From Rhabdaerophilum sp. SD176 (lineage in GTDB: Bacteria > Pseudomonadota > Alphaproteobacteria > Rhizobiales > Beijerinckiaceae): DNA of 64,000 nucleotides. The stretch's first letter is position 1; each line of letters starts with the position of its first letter. The position numbers and the translations under genes were made by a program. This document shows, in pieces, positions 1 through 8,229 of this stretch. Below the pieces are notes generated by a model. That model was not told where the DNA came from, ran no database searches, and saw only the letters and a list, made by a program, of their open reading frames with translations. The DNA lies in NCBI RefSeq assembly GCF_030143245.1, contig NZ_JARJNS010000003.1, positions 1 through 64,000 of the forward strand, given 5' to 3'.

Positions 1-41
1 TTCTGGTCTCCTCATGCGGCCAGAACGAACTTCAAGCTGGA

Positions 42-1559
42 TTAGGTCAGAGGGGCAACGTCAGTGTTCTGGTAAAATGCATTGAAGGTATCGGACACTG
101 AAGAAATTGCACGGTTAGGCTGAAGACGGGGAAATACGGCGTCGTCATCCTCCTTGTCGACGAAAAGTGCTCCATGCTTTTCGAAGAGCTTCTCAGCTTC
201 CTCCGAAACGCGGTCGCCGGCCATCCAAGCCCCGGGCCAACAGAAAAACTCGGGCCGTTTAAACTTGTCCTCCTGAAATGCGAGGAAATGAGCGAACAGA
301 TGCCGGATAACAAAGTTCTCTGGTCCGAAGACATAAGTTTCGTACTCCTGCCGAAGGCTCGACAATCGTCCGCCTGCGGCAAACCAAGATGCGAAAATCT
401 CGGATATCTCCAGTGGTGGAACTTCTTTGGCCGCATGGCAAAGCTGATTGCTAATCGCCACATATTCGTCACGGCTATAGTTTTGAATGAGCGTCTTCAG
501 GCTGGGGAATCGCAGTGCAATCAAACGGCAAAAAAGCACAAAGCGGCCTCCCGGATTGACGTCATGGATAAATGACTCGTAGTTGGGAGCTACCGGAAAC
601 GGGAAGCCGCTGCCGGGGTTCAAGGCAAGATCGCAGACCAGCAAAAACAGGCCGATCAATGGATTATCGAACTTATTTGGAGCGTCCGATTCGGTTAGCC
701 GTAAAAATTCCTCGAACGCCCTGACGTATACGCCATGCAGCATTCCGATTGCGCGAAAATCATTCCAGTCGAGCCGATGGCCGCAGGCATGGGAGAGATA
801 CTGAATCTGAGAGAAGCACGCTTGCCCCTCAAAGATCTCACGCGCCCCTATCGGCCAGAGCCCAATCGGTGATCCATAATAGTAGCCTTCGACCCGCCTG
901 TCCCTAAGAGAACGAAAGCCATCGGCCCACTCCTTTGGTTGGGAAAACAGCCGGAAGTCTTTATCAACGGTGGACGCCAATTGATTGACCGTATGCGCGT
1001 AGGTCATGTGAAATGCGTGACCCACATTCTCAAAGAGATTGCGCTGGATAATTGATTTGGCTGAATCCGGCCCTAGAGTGAAAGTGCGGTAAGCCAGAAG
1101 ATCGTAGTGGTTGTTTATGATGGTGTTGGCGATTCCCGCAGTCGTCCCAAATCCGGTGGGACCCCGCAGATTGAGCACGCCCGCCTGAGAAAAAACCGAC
1201 TTCTTAAATCCATCTTGCTCGACAAGTTTCTTCAGATCGAAGTGCGTGCAATGCGATTGTACCGGATAGTTTAGGCTCAGCACGAACCCATAAGTGGTCC
1301 CGATATGTTGCCACCAATGAATTGTTTCATGGAGCAGCGTTGACATGGCTTGGGCGCCTTCCAACCCAATAATCCCGTTCGTAGTTATTCCCGGAGCAAA
1401 ACGTCTCAAAGTTTGATGAACTTTTGGCGAGAGGCGGAGCACGAATTGCAGGGTGTTATAGACACCATGGGCATTGTAAACTGCGGGAAATGCGGGATTT
1501 GTTGGGTCCCTCTTTATATCTGCGGATAGTAGTTCTTCGGAGAGCTTCATGCGCGCCAT
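42..1559 (-). CDS. HExxH metallopeptidase-like protein of an extended AbiE operon
   Basis: Protein of about 505 residues, family not recognised. It contains a clear HETIH zinc motif near residue 77, followed by WWQH, and a downstream FEGQA segment near residue 244 whose glutamate could be a third zinc ligand, as in gluzincins. No signal peptide or obvious membrane segment is visible, so it is probably cytosolic. The ATG at 1559 overlaps the stop of the upstream gene by one base, which favours this start over the TTG one codon earlier. It is the last gene of a four-gene leftward operon headed by abiEi and abiEii. The peptidase role is inferred from the motif only. Confidence 0.7.
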   Translation of the reverse strand: MARMKLSEELLSADIKRDPTNPAFPAVYNAHGVYNTLQFVLRLSPKVHQTLRRFAPGITTNGIIGLEGAQAMSTLLHETIHWWQHIGTTYGFVLSLNYPVQSHCTHFDLKKLVEQDGFKKSVFSQAGVLNLRGPTGFGTTAGIANTIINNHYDLLAYRTFTLGPDSAKSIIQRNLFENVGHAFHMTYAHTVNQLASTVDKDFRLFSQPKEWADGFRSLRDRRVEGYYYGSPIGLWPIGAREIFEGQACFSQIQYLSHACGHRLDWNDFRAIGMLHGVYVRAFEEFLRLTESDAPNKFDNPLIGLFLLVCDLALNPGSGFPFPVAPNYESFIHDVNPGGRFVLFCRLIALRFPSLKTLIQNYSRDEYVAISNQLCHAAKEVPPLEISEIFASWFAAGGRLSSLRQEYETYVFGPENFVIRHLFAHFLAFQEDKFKRPEFFCWPGAWMAGDRVSEEAEKLFEKHGALFVDKEDDDAVFPRLQPNRAISSVSDTFNAFYQNTDVAPLT

Positions 1560-2152
1560 CAAACCTGCAGCTTGCGGATTGCGGCCAAGGCTGCCGTCAG
1601 ATTGTCGACTTGCAGCCGTTCCAGAATCTTCGCCTCGTATTGTTCGGACAAGCCAGTAACAATTCCGTTCGCCCTTGCCGCAATCAGATAGCTGATGCCG
1701 TCTTTGCCATCGCCAACCGTCTTTGCGCTGGCAATAGCCAAATCTGCCAAATGGTCGGCAGAAAGCGGACTTATGTTCGCTGCAATACGTGTCGAAAGAA
1801 CCAAATCGTAGCCGCCAAAATTCGCCAGTCGTTCAATACGAACCGTGTTCGTGCGATCTACGGCAGGTTCCTTGTAAATGCGATCCGTCCCCACCTTATG
1901 AATTTCTCGGCGATAGAGGATGTTAGCTGCAATCTTCTCGGGTGCGCTAATTGTAAAGATAACCGCAGCGACCTGCGCGCCGCCGGACTCCACGGGCACC
2001 AGCGTTGCAGCGCCGCCCCGAGTATTGCTTGATCTTGCGTATTCTACAGCAAATGGCGTTCGTATGCCGCGATCGACGCCAGTCGTTACTGCCTCTATCT
2101 CCCAGTCTGGGCTATCGATAAGTGATCCAAATGCGAGAATGCCAATTTTCAT
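1559..2152 (-). CDS. Gamma-glutamylcyclotransferase-like (AIG2-like fold) protein
   Basis: Protein of 197 residues beginning MKIGILAFGSLI, which resembles the substrate-loop motif (YGSL/FGSL) at the start of the gamma-glutamylcyclotransferase and AIG2-like fold. The ATG at 2152 overlaps the stop of the upstream abiEii-like gene by four bases (ATGA), and this decides the start over a longer in-frame extension. Its own stop overlaps the next gene by one base. Known members of this fold cyclise gamma-glutamyl amines or release glutamyl groups; I cannot place the catalytic glutamate with certainty. The coupling to a toxin-antitoxin pair is seen in the sequence, while the function is unknown. Confidence 0.55.
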   Translation of the reverse strand: MKIGILAFGSLIDSPDWEIEAVTTGVDRGIRTPFAVEYARSSNTRGGAATLVPVESGGAQVAAVIFTISAPEKIAANILYRREIHKVGTDRIYKEPAVDRTNTVRIERLANFGGYDLVLSTRIAANISPLSADHLADLAIASAKTVGDGKDGISYLIAARANGIVTGLSEQYEAKILERLQVDNLTAALAAIRKLQV

Positions 2153-3063
2153 CTTAGTCGCTCGTCCAACTGATCGATCAGCCGTGCGCGTGCCTCGACA
2201 GTAAGCTTGCCCAGGTTTAATTGCTTCCACTGGACAGCAGGCAGGTCGGCAGCTCCCGGAATCCCCAAAAGCGGCCAGTCCGGCTGACCGCGCTTAAACC
2301 CCCGAAGAAATTCCTTGTGTCCATCTGGCATGCCTTTTGCCATGGAGACAATAAGCTCCTCGCGGGCAGCTAGCAGCTCATCAAGGGGAACAGGCTCCGC
2401 CGTCATGCCGTCGAATCCCTGCGCAAACTCCTGGGAAATATCTTTACGGCGTGGCACGAGCACTTCCGATATCGGCCTGTCATGGCTGATCAGATAGACG
2501 ATGAAGGCACGCCGCAGATCGTCGCTGATACCCTCGTTAGCCAACAGGTCGCGGATGTCGAAGAGGTCGCGTGGATGCTGCCGGTCCAGCGCAGCCATAA
2601 TTTTGCCCGCGTAGAGGTCGGCAAACGAAACTACCTGCATTTCCGCAAAGCCGAAGGCATCTTCTACGCCGGGAGAGACAGCACGCATTTCCGGCTCGAA
2701 AACACAGCCGCGTAGAACGGGCGTGACTTCGATCTTGATCTGGGCATCAGGACGCTGAACGGTAAGTTTGGTGACGATCTGCTCGCGCGCATTCAGGACT
2801 TCGGTTACGCGCAGGCCGCGCATTCTAGCCCGGATGGCCCCAGCAATGCGCTTCATAGCAGCATCGATCGCGGCTAGCGATTCCGGTCGCGGGGCTACGG
2901 GCAAATAGGTCAGATCAATGTCGACCGACAGGCGTGGCATGTCCCGGACGAACAGATTGATCGCCGTCCCGCCTTTCAGAGCAAAATCCCGCTCAGCCGC
3001 GACGAACGGGATTACTTCGACCAATAGCGCCACCTGGCGGCGATAGCGTTCAGACAGGGGCAA
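2149..3063 (-). CDS. abiEii: AbiEii/AbiGii-type nucleotidyltransferase toxin
   Basis: A 304-residue member of the AbiEii nucleotidyltransferase family, the toxin of type IV AbiE toxin-antitoxin systems that cause phage abortive infection. The four family motifs are visible: KGGTAINLF near residues 30-37, DID at 48-50, a lysine in AGKIMAALD near 154, and RDLFDIRDL near 165. Known relatives use nucleotides (GTP; MenT relatives modify tRNA) to arrest growth. It overlaps the antitoxin gene by 14 bases and the following gene by four, so it lies in the middle of one transcription unit. All expected motifs are intact, so it is probably active. Confidence 0.9.
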   Translation of the reverse strand: MPLSERYRRQVALLVEVIPFVAAERDFALKGGTAINLFVRDMPRLSVDIDLTYLPVAPRPESLAAIDAAMKRIAGAIRARMRGLRVTEVLNAREQIVTKLTVQRPDAQIKIEVTPVLRGCVFEPEMRAVSPGVEDAFGFAEMQVVSFADLYAGKIMAALDRQHPRDLFDIRDLLANEGISDDLRRAFIVYLISHDRPISEVLVPRRKDISQEFAQGFDGMTAEPVPLDELLAAREELIVSMAKGMPDGHKEFLRGFKRGQPDWPLLGIPGAADLPAVQWKQLNLGKLTVEARARLIDQLDERLR

Positions 3064-3850
3064 CGAGGTCCTCCGGAACGGTTATGAGGTACGTCGGGTC
3101 GAGCTTGCCGCCCTTGACCAGCATGCGTTTTCCGGTACCCAGATTTACGATCGTGCGGTCTATCTGCTTCAACCACGCTGGCTGGTGGCGATCGGCGAAC
3201 CAGAAGAAGAGCCGCTTGACCTTGATGCTGCGGCAGTCGGCGAGCAGCGTCTGGAGCCGTCGCGGGCTCAAGGTCCGCAGCCCCTCCACCACCATGTCGA
3301 CCTGATGGAAGCTGTCGTGGCTCGGGAGCGCGTCGAGCATTTCGAGTAGCGCGCGCTCCGGCGTCGAGGCTATGAGCGGCCATTCGGCTGGTCCCGGCAA
3401 TTCCCGCAACGTCCCGGCTTGTAGGGCGTCGGCGCTGGTGGCGAGCGACGAGAACAGGACCTGCGAGCGGTGAAACCGGAACGCTTCTTTCAGCGGAAGT
3501 TTGGAAAGCCACCCGGGAGGCGGCTCTGTTCCGTACAGGTGGATTGTCGAGGGGCCGGAGGCAGACAGGTAATGCGTGAACCCTTGCAGGTCGAGCGCAG
3601 TACGCCCGCCAACCGCAAGCGCGCGGCCCATCAGCTTTTGCAGCGAAACGACGGTCTTCTGCCAGTCTAACTCGCCAAGCGGGCGCTTGTAAGTGCCACG
3701 CACCGGCTGCACCAACCACCCGGCGGAAACATATTGGCTGCGCAAGCTCGTCGAGTAGCCATGGCGCTCCATCCATGCCGCATCGGCCAGTAGGCCCTCC
3801 GGCAGGGTGCGTTCGAGCTGGTTTAGCTTCCCTGTGTTTCGCTCAGTCAT
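3050..3850 (-). CDS. abiEi: AbiEi-type antitoxin and transcriptional repressor
   Basis: A 266-residue AbiEi family protein: an N-terminal winged-helix region (residues about 10-55, with PEGLLADAAWME, SQYVSAGWL and VRGTYKRP) followed by the AbiEi C-terminal domain. In studied AbiE systems this protein neutralises the toxin and represses its own promoter through inverted repeats. It is the first gene of the operon and overlaps abiEii by 14 bases. No Shine-Dalgarno sequence precedes the ATG, and the candidate -10 box lies only 8 bases upstream, so the mRNA may be leaderless. A perfect inverted repeat overlaps the candidate -35 box. Confidence 0.9.
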   Translation of the reverse strand: MTERNTGKLNQLERTLPEGLLADAAWMERHGYSTSLRSQYVSAGWLVQPVRGTYKRPLGELDWQKTVVSLQKLMGRALAVGGRTALDLQGFTHYLSASGPSTIHLYGTEPPPGWLSKLPLKEAFRFHRSQVLFSSLATSADALQAGTLRELPGPAEWPLIASTPERALLEMLDALPSHDSFHQVDMVVEGLRTLSPRRLQTLLADCRSIKVKRLFFWFADRHQPAWLKQIDRTIVNLGTGKRMLVKGGKLDPTYLITVPEDLVAPV

Positions 3851-3857
3851 ACTTAGT

Positions 3858-3894
3858 AAAATAGCACAGATTCAAACTGACTCCAAGGTTTGAA
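3858..3894 (-). promoter_or_regulatory. Candidate abiE promoter with overlapping operator
   Basis: On the minus strand TTGGAG (3881-3886) and TATTTT (3858-3863) are separated by 17 bases, a good sigma-70 arrangement just upstream of abiEi. A perfect seven-base inverted repeat, TTCAAAC (3871-3877) and GTTTGAA (3888-3894) with a 10-base spacer, covers the -35 region. This is where an autorepressing AbiEi protein would be expected to bind. The repeat is seen directly; the binding is inference. Confidence 0.55.
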
Positions 3895-3979
3895 AGATGG
3901 GCTCATTGCGTAGCCCAGCTTAGCAAAGAACAGGGTTATCAAACCGACCGGTCGCGCTCAAACAGGACTCACACAGAAT

Positions 3980-4008
3980 TTGACATTGTCAGCATTTTTG
4001 AATTAAGC
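3980..4008 (+). promoter_or_regulatory. Candidate promoter for the QueC-like/ImmA operon
   Basis: TTGACA at 3980-3985 is a perfect -35 match, but the -10 candidates 16-17 bases downstream (ATTAAG or TTAAGC) are weak. A short palindrome TGAC-ATT-GTCA lies at the -35 box and a further TGACAT occurs at 4012. These could be binding sites for the XRE-type regulator encoded in the operon. The leader to the ATG at 4029 would be short, with GGAG at 4018-4021 as ribosome binding site. Confidence 0.4.
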
Positions 4009-4028
4009 TTCTGACATGGAGAATCGCC

Positions 4029-4589
4029 ATGAGTGACGGGCCTCATAGAAGTCTGCCGATGCGGCGGCACTGGAAAAACCTCGCGGAGCGGGCAGCAAAG
4101 GCCGCGTACTCCGCGGATGAGGTATGTGAGGCTCTGCCCATTGCTCTGCAAAGGGATTTGCGTGAAGCCCCGCTCGCCGCGATCCGGGACATCTTCAGCG
4201 GCGATCAAGGCTCCCTTTTCGCCAACAACGAGATCAAACGGCTGGAAGCCGTCCGCCAGGCAAGCACGCGCTCGGCGGCATGCAACCTTGTCATCGACTG
4301 CGCCATCCACGCCGTCAGCGGCGGCCTGACCGGCGAAGCTGCCTTCCGGGCAACGCTGGAGAACGCCTGCGAAGCGCAAGTGCGCAGCCAGTTCCGCAGC
4401 GTCGAGGAGCATTACTACCGCGAGGCCAGCCCGCGCAGCGCCGGGTACGTGCGCGACCGGCTCGATGCCGCGCGCCAGCAATGCGACTTCAAAACCGTCG
4501 CTTCGGGCTTCATGGCGGGCGCGAAACCGCCGCGCGGCGCGGCGCACCTCCCCCGCCATACCGGCCTTGATGAAGGGCCGACCCTATGA
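4029..4589 (+). CDS. Unknown 186-aa protein, first gene of the QueC-like operon
   Basis: Protein of 186 residues that I do not recognise. It is mostly charged and helical-looking in the middle (residues about 25-145), with a proline- and glycine-containing tail, and has no signal peptide or membrane segment. GGAG seven bases before the ATG supports this start. Its stop overlaps the QueC-like start by four bases, so the two are translationally coupled and probably work together. In characterised conflict systems with QueC-like enzymes (Qat, type IV CBASS) a partner protein accompanies the enzyme; whether this protein is such a partner or substrate is speculation. Confidence 0.75.
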   Translation: MSDGPHRSLPMRRHWKNLAERAAKAAYSADEVCEALPIALQRDLREAPLAAIRDIFSGDQGSLFANNEIKRLEAVRQASTRSAACNLVIDCAIHAVSGGLTGEAAFRATLENACEAQVRSQFRSVEEHYYREASPRSAGYVRDRLDAARQQCDFKTVASGFMAGAKPPRGAAHLPRHTGLDEGPTL

Positions 4590-5959
4590 ACGCTGAACCC
4601 TATTTCATGCGGATGCCCGCGAAGAACATCGACGTCGTCGAACCAGGCCGTCGCGCCCGCAGAGACCACATCGCCTTCGAACTCGGCCGGGATGTCAGCT
4701 TCTCGACGGCGGCGCTTGAAACCTTCGCGTTCGCGCGGTGGGAGTCTGTGACGCACGATGCGCTGGTCGTCGCCGCTGCCGTTGAATATGCCGACAAGAT
4801 CGTTAAACGCGCGCCGCATGGCTGGGGGCGCCGCCTGACCCTGCGCATTCCCGTCCACGATCCTGCACGCTGGAGCGCGGCGGACGTTTCGGGGGCCCTG
4901 CATGATGCGCTCGGATTTTTGACCGGCGATATCTGGGCAATTAGCTTTGTAAGGCGCACCAAACCTCAACCCAACCTTCCACTTAGCATGCTTGCCCTCA
5001 CGATACCGACGCAGGCCATCCTTGCTTTCAGCGACGGAATGGACTCGCGCGCGGTCGCGGGGCTCGTCGGCGCAAAACTTGGCGAAAAGCTCGTTCGAGT
5101 CCGTGTCGGCACGAAGACGTCGGACCGTCCGCGCGAGAAGGGCAAACGCGAGCCATTTACTGCCGTACCCTATGATGTGGCGTCTGACATGCCGAACCGA
5201 GAAACCAGCGCGCGCACGCGCGGATTCAAATTCGCAATCATCAGCGGCATTGCCGCTTATCTGACGGACGCTGCCGAGATTGTGATCCCGGAGAGCGGTC
5301 AGGGCGCTATCGGCCCGGCCCTACTGACGGTGGGCCACGCCTATCCGGACTTCCGTAACCACCCGCGCTTTACGCGGCTCATGGAGCGTTTTCTGAAAGC
5401 CCTTCTCGACAAGGATGTGCGCTACGTCTTCCCCCGCATCTGGAACACCAAAGGCGAGACGCTGCGCGCGTATGTGTCGATCGATAACACCGACGCGTGG
5501 CGCAAGACGAAATCCTGCTGGCGCAACAACCAGTGGAGTTCGATCAACGGTAAACAGCGGCAATGCGGCGTCTGCGCCGCCTGCATGTTGCGGCGCGTCA
5601 GTGTACACGCTGCTGGCCTGACCGAGCCGCCAGAAACGTATATCTGCTCGGACATGACTTCAGCCACGCTTGAAGGAGCTGCCGAATTGGGTTTCACGAA
5701 AACCGGGGGCGCGTTCCGGCAATATGCGCTGGCCGGCATCCTCCACATGGACCACCTCGCGGATATGGCGTCAGCGGAGCAGCGATCTGAAATTACCCGG
5801 CACGCAGCGACACTGGGCCCCGCTCTCGGGCTGAGCCCGCAGGAGGCGGGCGAACGGCTGATCACCCTGCTGAACACGCATGCAGAAGAATGGAAGTCCT
5901 ACATGAATTCGCTAGGAGCGCACTCGTTCGTAAGACAATGGGCGCGGACTGCACAATGA
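4586..5959 (+). CDS. QueC-like PP-loop ATPase (7-cyano-7-deazaguanine synthase family)
   Basis: Protein of 457 residues, about twice the length of housekeeping QueC (roughly 230). An unassigned N-terminal domain (1-140) precedes a PP-loop region with AFSDGMDS at 147-154, a variant of the SGGxDS nucleotide-binding motif. It also has a four-cysteine zinc site, C311 and C327xxC330xxC333, as in QueC. QueC converts carboxy-deazaguanine to the nitrile using ATP and ammonia. The long form, the altered PP-loop (Asp instead of Gly) and the absence of queD/E/F nearby argue against queuosine synthesis and for a conflict-system role like QatC or Cap9. It is coupled by ATGA overlaps on both sides. Confidence 0.75.
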   Translation: MNAEPYFMRMPAKNIDVVEPGRRARRDHIAFELGRDVSFSTAALETFAFARWESVTHDALVVAAAVEYADKIVKRAPHGWGRRLTLRIPVHDPARWSAADVSGALHDALGFLTGDIWAISFVRRTKPQPNLPLSMLALTIPTQAILAFSDGMDSRAVAGLVGAKLGEKLVRVRVGTKTSDRPREKGKREPFTAVPYDVASDMPNRETSARTRGFKFAIISGIAAYLTDAAEIVIPESGQGAIGPALLTVGHAYPDFRNHPRFTRLMERFLKALLDKDVRYVFPRIWNTKGETLRAYVSIDNTDAWRKTKSCWRNNQWSSINGKQRQCGVCAACMLRRVSVHAAGLTEPPETYICSDMTSATLEGAAELGFTKTGGAFRQYALAGILHMDHLADMASAEQRSEITRHAATLGPALGLSPQEAGERLITLLNTHAEEWKSYMNSLGAHSFVRQWARTAQ

Positions 5960-7137
5960 CCGATAACGCTGAAAAGCTTTCCGATCTGGAGATTGGCGAG
6001 AGGCTGCGGGTTGCACGCGAGAGCGAGAAATTCACGCAGTCGGCGGCGGCAGAAGCCATTAATGTCGCGCGCACGACTATCGTCGCCATCGAAAAGGGTC
6101 AGCGGCGTGTGCGAATGGACGAGCTCCAGAAGCTCGCGACCCTTTACCGGACTTCAGCGAATGCCATCCTACGGCGGGAAGCCGTGCATCTCGACATGGT
6201 GCCGCGCTTTCGGAAGCTGCCGCAAAGCGGCGGCGACGCCATCGAGAATGCCGCCCGCCTTCTCAACGACCTTGTCCGCGCCGAAGTCGAACTTGAGAAC
6301 GCGCTTGGTATAAAACGAGCCCGCAACTACCCGCCGGAGCGTCCTATCCTCCCGGGTGATGTTCGCGCGCAGGCCGAGCAAGATGCGCAGGAGCTGCGCG
6401 ACTGGCTCGGTCTGGGTCCAGGGCCAGTGCTTGATATCGTGTCGATCCTCGATCAGCTCGGCATCCGCGTCTATGTGCGGCGGCTTGATGGAAAAGTGTC
6501 GGGTCTTTTTGCCTATGACGATGCGGTCGGGGCCTGCATCCTTCTGAATGCGAGCCATCCGCCTGAACGATTCCGGCAGACTGGGATTCACGAGTTGGCC
6601 CACTTCATATCGGCGCGCGGCCAACCTGAAGCACTGACCGAGGATGAGAAATTTTCATCGCGGGAAGAACGCTATGCTGCGGCCTTCGCTCCTTCATTCC
6701 TCGCGCCCGCCCGCGCCGTCCGACAGCGCTTCGCAGAGCTTACGGCGGGACAATCGCACCTGACGCGCCGACATATCATCCTTCTCGCGCATGATTTTGG
6801 TCTTTCCTCACAAGCCATGGTGCGCCGATTAGAGGACTTGTCTCTCGCAAAAGGCGGGACGTGGGACTGGTTTCAAAACAACGGCGGCATCACCAGCGAA
6901 CAGGTACGGCAGGTGTTGGGCGAACTGCCGGATCGCAGGATGAATGCCGTTGAGGCGCATAGCTTTGTGCCACCTCGCCTCGCACTGCTCGCACGAGAGA
7001 CGTGGAAGCGCGGCTTCTATAGCGAAGGCCAGCTGGCGCGTCTTCTGCACCTTGACCGGCTTGACATCAGAGAGGTCCTCGACGGAGCGGAAATGGAGGA
7101 AAGTGAAGCGAATGAGCTCTTCAAACTTCCTCACTGA
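5956..7137 (+). CDS. XRE-family HTH / ImmA-IrrE metallopeptidase
   Basis: Protein of 393 residues starting at the ATG at 5956, which overlaps the upstream stop by four bases. Residues about 10-65 form an XRE-type helix-turn-helix (TQSAAAEAINVARTTIVAIE). Residues about 165-300 form an ImmA/IrrE (COG2856) peptidase domain with the zinc motif HELAHF near residue 212. In known systems ImmA-type peptidases cleave repressors, and IrrE cleaves DdrO after DNA damage. Here both modules are in one chain, so it may act as regulator and protease. It overlaps a PIN nuclease gene by 26 bases, a layout like predicted Xre-COG2856 toxin-antitoxin pairs. Confidence 0.85.
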   Translation: MTDNAEKLSDLEIGERLRVARESEKFTQSAAAEAINVARTTIVAIEKGQRRVRMDELQKLATLYRTSANAILRREAVHLDMVPRFRKLPQSGGDAIENAARLLNDLVRAEVELENALGIKRARNYPPERPILPGDVRAQAEQDAQELRDWLGLGPGPVLDIVSILDQLGIRVYVRRLDGKVSGLFAYDDAVGACILLNASHPPERFRQTGIHELAHFISARGQPEALTEDEKFSSREERYAAAFAPSFLAPARAVRQRFAELTAGQSHLTRRHIILLAHDFGLSSQAMVRRLEDLSLAKGGTWDWFQNNGGITSEQVRQVLGELPDRRMNAVEAHSFVPPRLALLARETWKRGFYSEGQLARLLHLDRLDIREVLDGAEMEESEANELFKLPH

Positions 7138-7726
7138 TCCCCGTTCTGTTCTCGTGACCGATGCCAGCGTCGTGATCAATCTCAACGCGACCGGATACGC
7201 GCGTGCCATCATTACAGCCTTTCCGAACAGGTGGGTTATAACGGCGAACGCACTGGCGGAACTGCTCAGCGGAATGCGGAACGGGCATAACGATGCTCGG
7301 GCTCTTCAAGAGCTGATCGACGCTGGTATTATCGACGCTGTCAGCCTTGGAGATCATGGGGGTAAAGTTTACGAAACACTGATCGACGGCTCTGCCCTGC
7401 GCACGCTGGACGATGGCGAAGCGGCAACGATAGGCTATGCGCAAGAGGTCGGGGGGATCGCCCTTATCGATGAGCGCAAGGCCATGAACCTCTGCGCCGA
7501 CAGCTTCCCTGAACTCCTCGTGGTCCCGACGGTCCAGCTGCTTATGCATGAAGCCGTGATCCGCGCTCTCGGGCGCCAGGGCCATGTCGACGCTGTCCTT
7601 GGCGCGCTGCAAAAGGCTCGGATGCGCGTGCCGCCAGATCAGATCGCCCGGGTCTTAGCGATTATCGGGGAAAAAAGCGCTGCCTCGTGCCCGAGCTTAC
7701 CGAAGGCGGCGCGATCCGCCTTGTAG
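7112..7726 (+). CDS. PIN-domain nuclease-like protein (DUF3368 type)
   Basis: Protein of 204 residues; the ATG at 7112 lies 11 bases after GGAGGA, and longer in-frame extensions have no support. The PIN-fold acidic residues are visible: Asp in VLVTDASV (residue about 17), Glu in LAELLSG, Asp/Glu in LDDGEAA and Asp in ALIDERKA. PIN proteins are magnesium-dependent RNases, including VapC toxins. No small VapB antitoxin precedes it; the ImmA/IrrE regulator directly upstream, overlapping by 26 bases, may play that part. It is the last gene of the four-gene rightward operon. Confidence 0.75.
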   Translation: MSSSNFLTDPRSVLVTDASVVINLNATGYARAIITAFPNRWVITANALAELLSGMRNGHNDARALQELIDAGIIDAVSLGDHGGKVYETLIDGSALRTLDDGEAATIGYAQEVGGIALIDERKAMNLCADSFPELLVVPTVQLLMHEAVIRALGRQGHVDAVLGALQKARMRVPPDQIARVLAIIGEKSAASCPSLPKAARSAL

Positions 7727-7790
7727 GGGACGGCACGCGCAAGGTGAGAAATCAACAGGCTCACCGTGGAAGTAATATTGGTCCAACACC

Positions 7791-7841
7791 TCATTTTTTG
7801 TGCAGGCACAAAAAATGATCGTCAATTGCATCGCAATTGAC
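7791..7841. repeat. Two perfect palindromes downstream of the PIN gene
   Basis: A 13-base-arm perfect palindrome (7791-7803 and 7806-7818, arms T-CATTTTTTGTGC, two-base spacer AG) is followed three bases later by a second one, GTCAATTGC-ATC-GCAATTGAC (7821-7841). They lie 65 bases beyond the end of the PIN gene. Neither has the GC stem plus U-tract of a normal intrinsic terminator, although the first could form an RNA hairpin. They could be a transcription barrier, a protein binding site or a scar of a mobile element. Confidence 0.6.
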
Positions 7842-8229
7842 TTCAATTAATCGGAAATTTAGAAAAATGGCGGGTCATTGCATACGCAATTTCCCGTACA
7901 CGCGGCTTCGCCGCACGCCCTTTCAGGCGTGGTGTTTTTCTTGATACCTAAACGGCCAGGCGACTGCAATGGGGCCGATTGCTGACTGGCAGGTTCTGGC
8001 ATAGTGATGGGGAATGCGGAAACCAAGTCGCATAAAAGACACCGCGCATACTCCCGCGATATTGATCGAGGAATTGCGCGCCGGGTTTATCAAATCCCAT
8101 TCCCATCTCGTCATCGGTAAGGCGTGCGTTTTAACGGGCAGGCCGCTGGTTATTGACGCTGACATCAATTTTTGCTGTACGCGACACGACCAGATCAGTC
8201 CGTAACACCGATGTGCAGCCGAGCGCGCA
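7842..8229. other. Gap without a recognised gene
   Basis: No gene with a known family is visible here. Short overlapping reading frames on both strands (about 81 codons leftward at 7923-8168, 63 codons rightward at 8014-8205) have no ribosome binding site or recognisable domain and may be a gene remnant. Small stem-loops occur near 7868-7895 and 7902-7915 (GCGGC-TTC-GCCGC). The segment separates the defence-like operons from the catabolic region. Confidence 0.4.

Noticed and set aside
4586-5959. Housekeeping queuosine synthesis role for the QueC-like gene
   Set aside because: The protein is about twice the normal length, the PP-loop is altered, no other queuosine gene is nearby, and it is coupled to peptidase and nuclease genes.
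7923-8205. Overlapping short frames on both strands suggesting a gene remnant
   Set aside because: No family, ribosome binding site or frame-consistent similarity could be recognised, so no pseudogene is called.
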